Source: Nematopogon swammerdamellus
Taxonomy: Eukaryota; Arthropoda; Insecta; Lepidoptera; Adelidae
Assembly: GCA_946902875.1 (NCBI GenBank)
Contig: OX336338.1
Coordinates: 5,633,971 to 5,697,970, forward strand
Direction: 5' to 3'
Length of the DNA stretch: 64,000 nucleotides
A model generated the notes under the pieces. The model ran no database searches. It was given only the letters and a program-made list of their open reading frames with translations, and was not told the DNA's origin. The first letter of the stretch is position 1, and the number at the start of each line of letters is the position of its first letter. Positions 9,925-19,105 of the stretch are shown piece after piece. A program made the position numbers and the translations under genes.

Positions 9925-10080
9925 AATAAATGTGAGCTTTTAAAGGCAATTTACAAAGGAAAGAAGAATCTTAGCGGGATGGTAAAGACATTTTTTTTAT
10001 GTACTGTCATCTATATGGAAAGTTGACGTCTCAGGAAAAAGAAGTTGAATAACAACACAATCGATTATTTACCAGTATTA

Positions 10081-10215
10081 GCCCCACTTGCACCAACACG
10101 AGTTTAAAGTTAAGTAGCGAGTTATGGATTTAAACGCGGTTCACACATACAACGGGTGCTAGTTTAACGAGTTAAACTGGTTTATATATTAAATTTGTGT
10201 TGGTGCAAGTGGGCC
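10081..10215. mobile_element. Palindromic MITE, TTA target duplication
   Basis: The left end GCCCCACTTGCACCAACAC is complementary to the right end GTGTTGGTGCAAGTGGGCC, and the interior is also largely self-complementary (ACGAGTTTAAA, TTTAACGAGTTAAACT). TTA flanks both sides (10078-10080 and 10216-10218). A 3 bp TWA duplication is the habit of PIF/Harbinger elements. I recognise the GGCCCACTTGCACCA end as a common lepidopteran MITE. Confidence 0.85.
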
Positions 10216-10369
10216 TTAGCAACGCTACTGAACCGCACACATTTAAATTTTTCGAGAAAACAATGTTGCATTTTCAATATGCTATAGCGCTTACGTTTAT
10301 CCGTAAAGCTCAAAGTGAAGGATGGCTCATACCTCTCCCCTACTCTCTATCCCCATCCTGTGTGTCATT

Positions 10370-10640
10370 AACCCCCCCCCCCCCCCCTTCCGCCCGCCTA
10401 CCCTGCACCTACCCCCATCAAGCCAGGCTCTCTCAACTATCACGTCTTCTCAATTTCGAAGTTGCTTAGGTATATCCACCTTGAGCTAAGAAGCCGTTCG
10501 TTGCGTCTCAGAGAGCTTAATTGGGCCTCTTGCGTTGTGACTACACACCGGAGCGGCGGCTGGAGGGGAGGGGTAGGGGGAGGGGGAAGCTGCGGCAGCA
10601 GCGGTCTAGGTGGCATGTTCGCGATTACAAAAACAGTTGG
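10370..10640. other. Poly(C) run and GC-rich patch
   Basis: A pure C tract begins at about 10372. At 10540-10600 there is a G-rich stretch (GGAGGGGTAGGGGGAGGGGG) that could form a G-quadruplex. No gene is supported. Confidence 0.5.
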
Positions 10641-10859
10641 GGTGGATAAATCGCGTGATAAATAGGTAGTACTCGTATATAATGAATGACATCGCGAGTT
10701 TTGTAGAAAGCTTTGTGCCTGCGGCTCCGCCCGCGTTACAATTAGTAACTATCTATAGAGGAATGTGTAATATATATAAGATGAGTGTACATATTAAATA
10801 AATATATTTAATATATATGTATGACTAGGCAATCAATAGGATTTAACAGAAAAAAAAAC

Positions 10860-11456
10860 CTTGAATTTTTGTCTGATTGCGATCACTTTCGACTATCACC
10901 GCACGTCGTCGTTGTTGAAAACAAATTAAATATACAGACAGATGTGAAATAGATAGTCAGACAGATAGAGAAAAAATATGAAGGAACACGAAGGCATAGA
11001 CCGGCTTCGTGTCGCTGCATATGCGAGAAAAAATATAAAAACCGCCTTCAAAAATGTATGAAATAAAAAAATTAAAAATCGAACCCTAAGAGTTGACGGC
11101 GGTCGGTTATTTTTGCTTGCTTTAGCACCACCGCCTTCAACTCTAGGGTTCGATTTTTAATTTTTTTATTTCGTACATTTTTGAAGGCGGTTTTTATATT
11201 TTTTTAAATAGTTTTTTATTTCACAGTTTTTTTAGTAATTTTTATTTGCTATTAATGTACTCGGCGGAATCCGCCTCGCTTTCCAATCTGATCTTGACAA
11301 AAAAAAATTGGACCACCTTGGAGCTAGACTGAACCGAACACAAAAAGAATCATCGAAATCGGTTCACAATTGGGGAAGATATTGCTGAACATACATAAAA
11401 AAAATACATACAGCCGAACATAGATAGAACCTCCTCCTTTTTTGAAGTCGGTTAAA
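10860..11456. mobile_element. Larger element carrying a palindromic MITE
   Basis: The right end reads CCTCCTTTTTTGAAGTCGGT, a common insect repeat end. The 11215-11360 segment (TACTCGGCGGAATCCGCCTC, ATCATCGAAATCGGTTCA) recurs in reverse at 57.64-57.80 kb, next to the same palindrome. The left limit is uncertain. Confidence 0.55.
11030..11206. repeat. Palindromic MITE, copy 1
   Basis: The left arm ATATAAAAACCGCCTTCAAA and onward is complementary to the right arm ending TTTGAAGGCGGTTTTTATAT. Each arm is about 70 bp, and the loop carries TTTTTGCTTGCTTTAGCACC. Copy 2 at 57.82-57.98 kb has the same arms but the loop in the opposite orientation. Confidence 0.85.
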
Positions 11457-11629
11457 AATTGAGATACGGCCAGTAGTTACCTATACGTCTATTTATTTCC
11501 ATAGCACCCACTTTCCCATAGCCTCATAACCTCAAATTTCCTAAAATAACGCAACATGCTCTTCGGATCTATTGTCTATTATATGGGTTTTTAAATTACC
11601 GTCGTTGTTAGACATTATTTTTAAAACAA

Positions 11630-11745
11630 AACGGTTCTCTGCCAACCGTCGCACTAGGCAGAGTGCTCATGAGGATGGGCCTTACGCTTGGCCCGAAACG
11701 TCGAGCCATATAGCTCGGGAAGAACCGTGAGTAAAGCTGTTTTTT
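11630..11745 (+). ncRNA. Hammerhead-ribozyme-like fold, probably from a Penelope-like element
   Basis: Read 5' to 3': a GTC triplet (11648-11650); hairpin GCACT/AGTGC (11651-11655 with 11662-11666); CTCATGAG (11666-11673); hairpin GGGCC/GGCCC (11677-11681 with 11690-11694); then GAAAC (11695-11699) and GTCGAGCC. This is the order of a hammerhead: cleavage triplet, stem I, CUGAUGA core, stem II, GAAA. The core has C where G5 is expected, C3 overlaps the stem I pairing, and stem II is set off by a few extra bases, so this copy is probably inactive. Penelope-like retroelements carry hammerheads with a ...GAAACG... end. An outer repeat ACGGTTCT/AGAACCGT (11630, 11721) encloses the fold and a T-run follows at 11739. 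Confidence 0.4.
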
Positions 11746-12415
11746 TTTTTAATATTGTCTATTAGCTATTGATCGCTGTTAGGAAGATATTTCCTTACGA
11801 TCTCTGTCCATCGTGTGAGCCGGTCGCTCACTCCACTGAGAGTTTGGGAGCCATTATCGCAGATTTTGCGATAATCGCTGTAACACAATATCTCGCCTGC
11901 GTGGCTATCGTCTATCAGAATTTAATATATATTCGCAATTTCTCGGGAATGGGCCTTATACTCGCGAGGCGTGGTGCTAACTGATATACTAGTGAAATAG
12001 GAATCTACTCACCGAATCACAGAATAGAAAAGAGTACTCCGTACAGAAGCTGCTCTGTACAAACACTCACAAAGAAATAGCTACTCTGCGACGACGCGAT
12101 AAAGTACAAATTGACTCGCCCAGAGCTGCATGCCTAACCACGATAATTGCCTACATTTCGCTTCTCTTTCTGTCGCGTAACTCTATCTCGAAAGCGCGTC
12201 GTTCAGCGCGTGTAAGGGCTGTGTCTTTGGTTGTCTTTTTGTGAGGAATAAAATGAAGATGATACCTACCAACGATACGATATTAGCTACGGCAAATTCA
12301 TGCGAACAAATTCATGCATGCGTTAGCGTAACAATTAGTTTTTTACATGGAAGCGTGCAACCTTCCAGTGATAGTTTTGTTTGATCAATAAATTTAATGA
12401 TCATCTACAATGTAC
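11746..12415. other. Unassigned intergenic DNA
   Basis: Nothing identifiable. Open frames are short and without motifs. Confidence 0.45.
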
Positions 12416-12417
12416 CT

Positions 12418-12790
12418 TTTTTTTTTTTTTTTTTTTTTTATAGACTACCGGCACGGGTGGCTGTACCCAAAAGTTCAAAGAACGATTAACACACAGCCAA
12501 TAACCCCACTCCTCGCGAAACCACGCTCAGAGAGGCGCCATGCCAGCTACAAGGCGGACAAAGAGGTTGTTGTCTAATTTATTAACACGCCTTTTGAAGA
12601 TTCCCAGGTTATAGGTGGTGGGGAACACACTCGCCGGAAGACCGTTCCATATTTTCGCCGTACGACATAGGAACGATTTCGAAAAGCGATGCGTTCTCAG
12701 AAGTTGTGTGTCAACAACGATCCTATAAAACAGGCTAAGGGAACCAATTGTTCGCCTGTGTTGCAATGATTCAAGTCCCTCCGTGAGCTT
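12418..12790 (-). pseudogene. LINE family B 3' fragment (CR1/Jockey-type C-terminus)
   Basis: The minus strand encodes LQHRRTIGSLSLFYR, then RTHRFSKSFLCRTAKIWNGL and a LGIFKRRVN end. This is the conserved tail after the reverse transcriptase domain in lepidopteran CR1/Jockey-type LINEs. Compared with family A, a block between FYR and the RTHRF motif is missing. A poly(T) run at 12418-12439 marks the 3' poly(A). Family B also occurs at 41.2 and 47.5-47.9 kb. Confidence 0.8.
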
Positions 12791-12791
12791 G

Positions 12792-13488
12792 GGATTGTTA
12801 TATTGGTGTTATTTATTGTATAAAACCCACATTGAGAGACAGAGACTAATGAATGTTCTATTTCTATCCTTATACGAATTAGGCCATACATACCACGCTG
12901 TTCGGCGTCATCTAACTAATGTTATTGGCAATATGATAATATTATTTTAAATTTATGACCTCCTACTAATATGAATAAATAAATTACTAGAAATAAATCA
13001 AAATGCTGCACAATAATGACGTGATTTCGACATTTCTAATGATTTCGTGATTTCGAAACGAAACGTAGTAGATGCGCGCACCGCACGCTCGCTCTGGCTG
13101 GAAGTGGCAGCCCACTGTTACTTGTGCATTAACCGACACGCCAAGCGGTAGGCATTTAACGCGCGACCTTGAGCGAGTGACGAAGGCCTGACCGAATATA
13201 CAATTTAGATATTTCCAAACTAACCCCCCTTCACACCAACCAACCACTAACATAGTGGCTAAGGTGCCTCCTTTCTCATGCGAAAATTCAAAATGTTCTA
13301 AACAATGAGTGTTCCGATAACTTTATAGATTTCAGAAGATAGAATGCCCATCCGTTGAACGTAAACCTCATCGATCCGGTGTGTATAAACTTGACAGGAA
13401 CAAATTAAATACTGCAATAAGTGCTTATGTTTTCTGCACCACAGAAAATAGAGCGATTGCAGACATTCCATAATACATTATATTAGGT
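12792..13488. other. Unassigned intergenic DNA
   Basis: No gene or shared repeat found. The short frames at 12697-12891 and 12987-13253 have no motif. Confidence 0.4.
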
Positions 13489-13489
13489 A

Positions 13490-13830
13490 ATGTGTGGGGC
13501 CAGTACTTAATAAAAAGAATAGCCCCACTGTATCTCTTCAAGCGTGCATGTCGTAAAAGACGACTAAGGGATATGGACAAGATGCCGTGTGAAAGGGCGA
13601 TAGGATAGCCACCTCTCACCTTGGCACGTGCCTTCCACCGAGCCATGCAGCAGGTGGGTCTTCATGCTTTACTTGCTGCTTGATAGTTTTCTTGTCCGAA
13701 TACTTTGCTGGACGTGGCGATCGGTGTTGTGCTGTAATTTACCAGAATACTTGCAGCACAACACCGATTAATCTGCTTACCCCGATTGTCGGGATACAGC
13801 GTGTGTTATGTATGTGTTATATATGTACAG
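13490..13830 (+). repeat. Type II retroposon-like element, fuller copy
   Basis: It starts GTGTGGGGCCAGTACTTAAT and includes the shared 5' module (CGTAAAAGACGACTAAGG). It continues with the type II half (CACCTTGGCACG, CATGCAGCAGGTGGGTC, TTGTCGGGATACAGCGTG) and ends in a TATGTATG-like tail. A 13 bp hairpin (CGGTGTTGTGCTG and complement, 13721-13766) lies in its 3' half. Confidence 0.75.
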
Positions 13831-13834
13831 ACAA

Positions 13835-14695
13835 ACACACTCCTTTACATACCCTTCAAGTACACCTACATTACACACCTACACACACACACTTCTTTAA
13901 TAATTTTTCAAATCTATTTAATTGTGGAAACCTATTATTGGCTTTAGTTTATATGTTAATATACATCACTTTAAAATTAGTTATAGAGCTGTTGGTTTTT
14001 CCAAATAAAATAAAATAAAATAATAATTGTTACATGATACAACACTAGATGCTATAATACATTTTTGAGACGAGATAAAAGGCTGCGAAGACAAAAATAT
14101 CCGTTGAAAACAACAATAATAATAAACATCCCTCCGGGGTTCAGGTAAATGTACAATTTTTCTTACAACTCGAAGGGAGATCGGATCGAACATGAATAAT
14201 GGATGAGGTATTTCGTTGTTATCATTTAATTTACTTTGATTATTTGCTTGGCAGAACTGAGACTCCCGGAGCAGATCATGAATAAAGGTTTGCTAGTAGG
14301 TGCGTAGGTTTTCTCTCGGCGACCAACTTTTGGGTGAGAAAACTTACTTGTTCAACTTGTTTACAATGGCTACCGGCTAAGTTACATTACGCGGTCCGCG
14401 TACAGTGAAATGGTGGGATAAACAAACAACGCACTCCGCATGTGAACTTGGTGAGCATTCGATAGAGAACGAGAAAAAAAGAATAACTTGTTTGAATACT
14501 AGGCGAACTAATATAGGCTTACTACGAACAATTTATCATCCATCAGTTGTGAAGGTTTTAATATAAAATGGTATTTTATACCTATGTGATGTAGGTGCCT
14601 GAAAGAAAAACGGGTAAAATTGTTTTTTAAGTGTTTTATTTACATTTTTAGGTTTTCTGCCCCTTCTAACGTGAAACGTGTTTTTCAAGGCTGTT
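13835..14695. other. Unassigned AT-rich DNA
   Basis: A short (CA)n-like run is present near 13878-13892. Otherwise I see nothing recognisable. Confidence 0.4.
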
Positions 14696-14750
14696 TTGTG
14701 ATGCGAAAACCTCGGTGCGCGAGTCCGACTCGCACTTGACCGGTATTTAT
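14696..14750 (+). repeat. Terminal fragment of the AGGTTTCCGTA element
   Basis: AACCTCGGTGCGCGAGTCCG followed by ACTCGCACTTGACCGGT is the right end of the family at 9.57 kb. The left part is absent. Confidence 0.7.
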
Positions 14751-15039
14751 AAATCTACGGAGGATCCAGCGTGGGCAATGTTAGATGACAATGGCGGTAA
14801 ACTGTTAGGGGAGGGGTGTAAACAAACTCCTAGCGACCGTGGCAAGTAGAAAGCAGGAATGTTGGACACTGAATTGCACTTTTGGAGATGTTTGCAACGC
14901 ACCAAATGATATCTAGAAATATCAGTGAGAATACGAAACATTCTGCCCTAAAACGACAAACAATTCGATTTAGAGGGTATATTAAATTTTCTCAAGACAA
15001 AAGAAGAGAAAGATAGACGGAGATCTGAAATTAATATTC

Positions 15040-15240
15040 CGTTTGTTTATCCCGGGGTGAGGCGTGGCGGTGTGAGGTGGCGCGGTAGTGGGTACAGTCG
15101 GCTACAAAAGGGCAAATGCACATGTAGGTAGATTTGTCTCTCGCCATCCCGCGGGCGCGCGCGCTCCCCCCTGATTCTGCCGCTCCGCCACCGCATCCGC
15201 CGAGTCCATCATTGGGACAATGGCAACACGATCCCATAAT
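15040..15240. other. GC-rich island
   Basis: GC-rich with several CpG runs (GCGGGCGCGCGCGCTCCC). It could be promoter-associated, but no coding frame or strong core promoter was found. Confidence 0.3.
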
Positions 15241-15350
15241 GGATTATTTTTTTTAGGAATTCATATGAATGTTTGGCTTGCTCAGTAGAAACCTAGAAAA
15301 AAAAAACTAGCTACTACACGTTATAGGCTCCAAATTCAAAATTATTTCAG

Positions 15351-15470
15351 GCGACCCTCGTTCGGAGAGATACCTCGAACAGAGGGTCAGCATTGCGATA
15401 CAGCGTGGGAATGCGGCGAGTGTACTTGGAATACTTCGCTCCATCCGCAGTTCACATTTTCGTGAAATCC
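15351..15470 (+). pseudogene. C-terminal fragment of the retroelement-associated ORF family
   Basis: In frame from GGC GAC CCT, the plus strand encodes GDPRSERYLEQRVSIAIQRG followed by NAASVLG and a basic tail. The segment QRVSIAIQRGNAAS is nearly identical to residues 134-147 of the ORF at 1285-1779 (QRVSLAIQRGNTAS). Only the C-terminal end is present. It begins right after ATTATTTCAG, a good splice acceptor, so it may have entered as, or become, an exon; coincidence is also possible. The minus-strand ORF at 15387-15698 is its shadow plus repeat DNA. Confidence 0.55.
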
Positions 15471-15514
15471 GTCTCCTGTGGAGGCCTGCAGGGATTTTGG
15501 TTCATGGCTCATTT

Positions 15515-15655
15515 CATCACCAGTGGTGAAATGGGATAATTTATACCACTGGTGGTGGTATGGGAATACCATTGCGTCATTTGACCACTGGTAGTCAGCT
15601 GAGAAATTGGAGTGCCAACTGACCACCAGTGGTAAGATTTGGTGGTCAGATGGTC
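15515..15655. repeat. Cluster of CCACTGGT palindromes
   Basis: Five copies of CCACTGGT or ACCAGTGG-like words occur in about 140 bp: TCACCAGTGGTGA, ATACCACTGGTGGTAT, TGACCACTGGTAGTCA, TGACCACCAGTGGT and TGGTGGTCA. Several are dyad-symmetric and their spacing is about 25-38 bp. They follow the ORF fragment directly and may be the terminal region of the same element, or protein-binding sites. Confidence 0.6.
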
Positions 15656-15910
15656 CGGAGCCAAATTCTTTATAAGTTAAGTAAGTTTTAATATTCATAA
15701 ATTATTGATTAAATTTTAAACAGATCCTTTCCACCCATTTCAGTAAAATTAGCTTGGTTTTATTATTTTGTACACTGTTAGAATATAGCTGCCCTCGTTT
15801 TGTCACACTACTGAGGGGATTGTGGCAGTGTGAGTGACAAGGTTATAGAATGGAATTTTCACTTTCGGAGCCGACTGCAGGTTAAGTGTGGGTGAAAGAG
15901 ATGAATTGTT

Positions 15911-16135
15911 AGGTTTCCGTATCCCATACGGAAGCCTATTACTAAGCCTACGCCCGTCTGTCTGTCCGCCCGATGGCTGAATCTTTGGAACCGTAATATG
16001 TAGCCCGTTGAAATTTTCACAGAATATGAGTTATTATGGCAGAAAATAGTAAAAAAAAAAACAAAAAAGTAAAAAATCAAGGGGATCCTATATAATAATT
16101 CATATCATAATTTCCAGAAGAGCGCCATCTACCGA
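15911..16135 (+). repeat. AGGTTTCCGTA element, 3'-truncated
   Basis: AGGTTTCCGTATCCCATACG, CTGTCTGTCC, GGAACCGTAATATGTAGCCC and AGCGCCATCTACCGAA are in family order. The right-end GTGCGCGAG module is missing. Confidence 0.7.
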
Positions 16136-16865
16136 ATTATTTCACTAACTGATGTCCGATTTTTTATTCAATGTTTATCGAAATGTCCTACCTATGTGTA
16201 TAAAAACAATTAAAATAATTATGCTCTGTCATAGACGTATAAATTCTGTTAAGAGTTATTTCTTCCAAACCAGCCCACACTTAAATTTATCTCTATGGGC
16301 TCTCTCATGTACTTAATCATAAAAAAAAATTCTCATTCCATACTCTTTCAATTACATGGTTTGTAAGTTTGATAAGCAATGGAAATAAATTTTGTAAGAT
16401 TTTTTTTCAGATCAAGGTTTTTTTTTGCTTATTTCTCGATAAGTTAAATTTGCAACGGCGATGTTCCCTGTTTCCTCCTTCAAATCTGGAACGATTTTTT
16501 TTATTGTTTCATCAACTGTATTAAAAGGAATTTGCGTTATCTGCTCGTTTTGTTTTATTCTTGAAAATTGTGTACTGGGCGTCTATTGATGGATGGCGCT
16601 ACATTTTAAGTATTTTTCCTGGGTCCTAGCTCCTATAATAAATATTCTATTAAAAAAGCTGGAAGTATAGTGCCGGATACCTTTGCATATTAAAAATAAT
16701 TTCCTTATTGACATAATCGAGGGGGGAAATAGGGGATACCTTTGTACGGACAAAACGCCGCAGCTGGCGTTTCCTCTTAAGGCCGTGACAAACGCCAACG
16801 ACCTTGAGCATTCGGGAATTCTACATAATGTACCATGCGACTGCTAATTTCGCTTCGCACGTTCA
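16136..16865. other. AT-rich DNA with a faint repeat end
   Basis: GGATACCTTTG occurs twice (about 16676 and 16735). CTTAAGGCCGTGACAAACGC near 16778 recurs in reverse near 22675-22705, so an uncharacterised repeat ends here. No gene is supported. Confidence 0.4.
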
Positions 16866-16867
16866 AG

Positions 16868-16940
16868 TCACATTTAGCGTAGTTTGTCGCTATCAGCCTA
16901 AAGAGTTGATGGTTCGGGGTTCGAATCCCACTTTCGTATG
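16868..16940 (+). tRNA. tRNA-like sequence, probably pseudogene or SINE head
   Basis: TTAGCGTAGTTTG (about 16874) resembles a pol III A box, and GGGGTTCGAATCCCAC (about 16917) is an excellent B box with a 4-5 bp T stem. A T-run at 16941 would terminate pol III. The acceptor and anticodon stems do not fold cleanly, so it is a degenerate tRNA or SINE fragment. Confidence 0.4.
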
Positions 16941-17194
16941 TTTTTTTTTTTTGCTTTTTTATTATTTTAATTATTAAAATGATTGTGGCTTATGTAACTG
17001 ATGCGTGATTCTAATTTTTTATTTTTTATTATTTTACCTAAATAACATTTTATTGTAATTTCTTCCAAATTATTTTAGTTCATGTACTTACCACTTTTTA
17101 TAAACCTCTAAATAGACTATCGATGAAAACTAAAATAAAAATAGGTAGGTAGGTAATAGGTAGATAGGCATTTAGGTATGTATGGCAAATATCA

Positions 17195-17455
17195 TAGCAA
17201 CATAGGTACCGGCCGGCGCGCGCGGCGCGCGCGGCGGCAGCATGGCACGGTGCGGTGGGGTGCGGTGCGGTGCGGTAACTCAGTAGCAGCGTGCCACTCA
17301 CGCATGCAAGCAAGCAATAACAAGCCGCTCCTCCGCGCCGCGCCGCCGCTCCTCCGCGCCGCGCCGCGCCGCCGCGTCGTCACCGCTCCGCGCCACCACA
17401 GTGCCGCCGCCGCCGCCGCCCCCGCTCCGCAGCGCGCCGCTGTTGCTAGGCTACT
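17195..17455. other. GC-rich island
   Basis: CGCGCGCGGCGCGCGCGGCG, a GTGCGGTGCG repeat and a CCGCCGCCGC run give high-GC DNA of about 250 bp in an AT-rich setting. Long frames on both strands are low-complexity and not accepted as genes. Confidence 0.4.
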
Positions 17456-17924
17456 TTTATTTAGGCACGGTTCTATAGTCCTTGCATCTCAAGCGCAGAC
17501 AGCGTTATACCACACCCGTGACACTAGTCACATTTTCTATGAAGCGGCCGAAAATGTGTACCTACTGCTCACGTACGCGGGCGCCTTTGCGTGTATTGGT
17601 GCGACCTCGATAACTTGGGTACAGGGTTGGCACTCTTTATGAGAAGTTTGTAGTGGACAATATTATAAATTATATTTGATGTAATTTAAAAGGAAACATT
17701 TTTAATTATGACTATCTATGTATATGTACCTCTTAACATTATTGGAGGGCAAGAAAAAAAGAAAAACATCAACTTATATGCACATGTTTTATTTTTACTC
17801 GCTAACTAAACGACAATTTTGCAGTGAAAGTTTCACTAAATTTTGGAAACTTTGCAATAGGTATTCCATTTTTATTATTTTTAAGCCGAATCGTATGTGA
17901 AGCTAAAGTGAAATTTTCAATGTA
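17456..17924. other. Spacer before the satellite
   Basis: No gene or repeat recognised. Confidence 0.4.
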
Positions 17925-19105
17925 TACTTGCCGCCATTTTGAACTTTTTAGTTACTGGACCGATTGCTTTCAAAATTGATATCTGGGTGTCTGTGTAGGC
18001 TCTGAATACGAATCTGGAATCAAAATTAAAAAAAGTGGCCGCCATTTTGAACTTTTTAGTTACTGGACCGATTGCTTTCAAAATTGATATCTGGGTGTCT
18101 GTGTAGGCTCTGAATACGAATCTGTAATCAAAATAAAAAAAAGTGGCCGCCATTTTGAACTTTTCAGTTACTGGACCGATTGCTTTCAAAATTGATATCT
18201 GGGTGTCTGTGTAGGCTCTGAATACGAATCTGTAATCAAAATAAAAAAAAAGTGGCCGCCATTTTGAACTTTTCATTTACTGGACCGATTGCTTACAAAA
18301 TTGATATCTGGGTGGCTGTGTAGGCTCTGAATACGAATCTGTAATCAAAATAAAAAAAAGTGGCCGCCATTTTGAACTTTTTAGTTACTGGACCGATTGC
18401 TTTCAAAATTGATATCTGGGTGTCTGTGTAGGCTCTGAATACGAATCTGTAATCAAAATAAAAAAAGTGGCCGCCATTTTAAACTTTTCAGTTACTGGAC
18501 CGATTGCTTTCAAAATCGATATCTGGGTGTCTGTGTGGGCTCGGAATACGAATCTGTAGTCAAAATTAAAAAAAAGTGGCCGCCATTTTGAACTTTTTAG
18601 TTACTGGACCGATTGATTTCAAAATTGATATCTGGGTGTCTGTGTAGGCTCTGAATACGAATCTGTAGTCAAAATTTAAAAAAAGTGGCCGCCATTTTGA
18701 ACTTTTCAGTTACTGGACCAATTGCTTTCAAAATCGATGTCTGGGTGTCTGTGTGTGCTCTGAATACGAATCTGTAGTCAAAATTAAGTGGCCGCCATTT
18801 TAAACTTTTTAGTTACTGGACCGATTGATTTCAAAATTGATATCTGGGTGTCTGTGTAGGCTCTGAATACGAATCTGTAGTCAAAATTTAAAAAAAGTGG
18901 CCGCCATTTTGAACTTTTCAGTTACTGGACCAATTGCTTTCAAAATCGATGTCTGGGTGTCTGTGTATGCTCTGAATACGAATCTGTAGTCAAAATTAAG
19001 TGGCCGCCATTTTAAACTTTTTAGTTACTGGACCGATTGCTTTCAAAATAGATATCTGCGTGTCTGTGTGGGCTCTAAATATGAATCTGTAGTCAAAACT
19101 AAAAA
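17925..19105 (-). repeat. 109 bp satellite, left arm (about 11 units)
   Basis: Units start with GCCGCCATTTTGAAC at about 17929, 18039, 18147, 18256, 18364, 18472, 18579, 18689, 18791, 18899 and 19001. Each continues TTACTGGACCGATTGCTTTC and CTGGGTGTCTGTGTAGGCTC. Units vary at many positions. Two are about 102 bp, and a 210 bp dimer is duplicated between 18689 and 19001. The arm is in the reverse orientation to 19106-20988. Confidence 0.95.

Noticed and set aside
17178..17642. 154-codon plus ORF across the GC island
   Set aside because: First half is low-complexity Arg/Ala from CCGCCG repeats; the second half has no recognisable domain.
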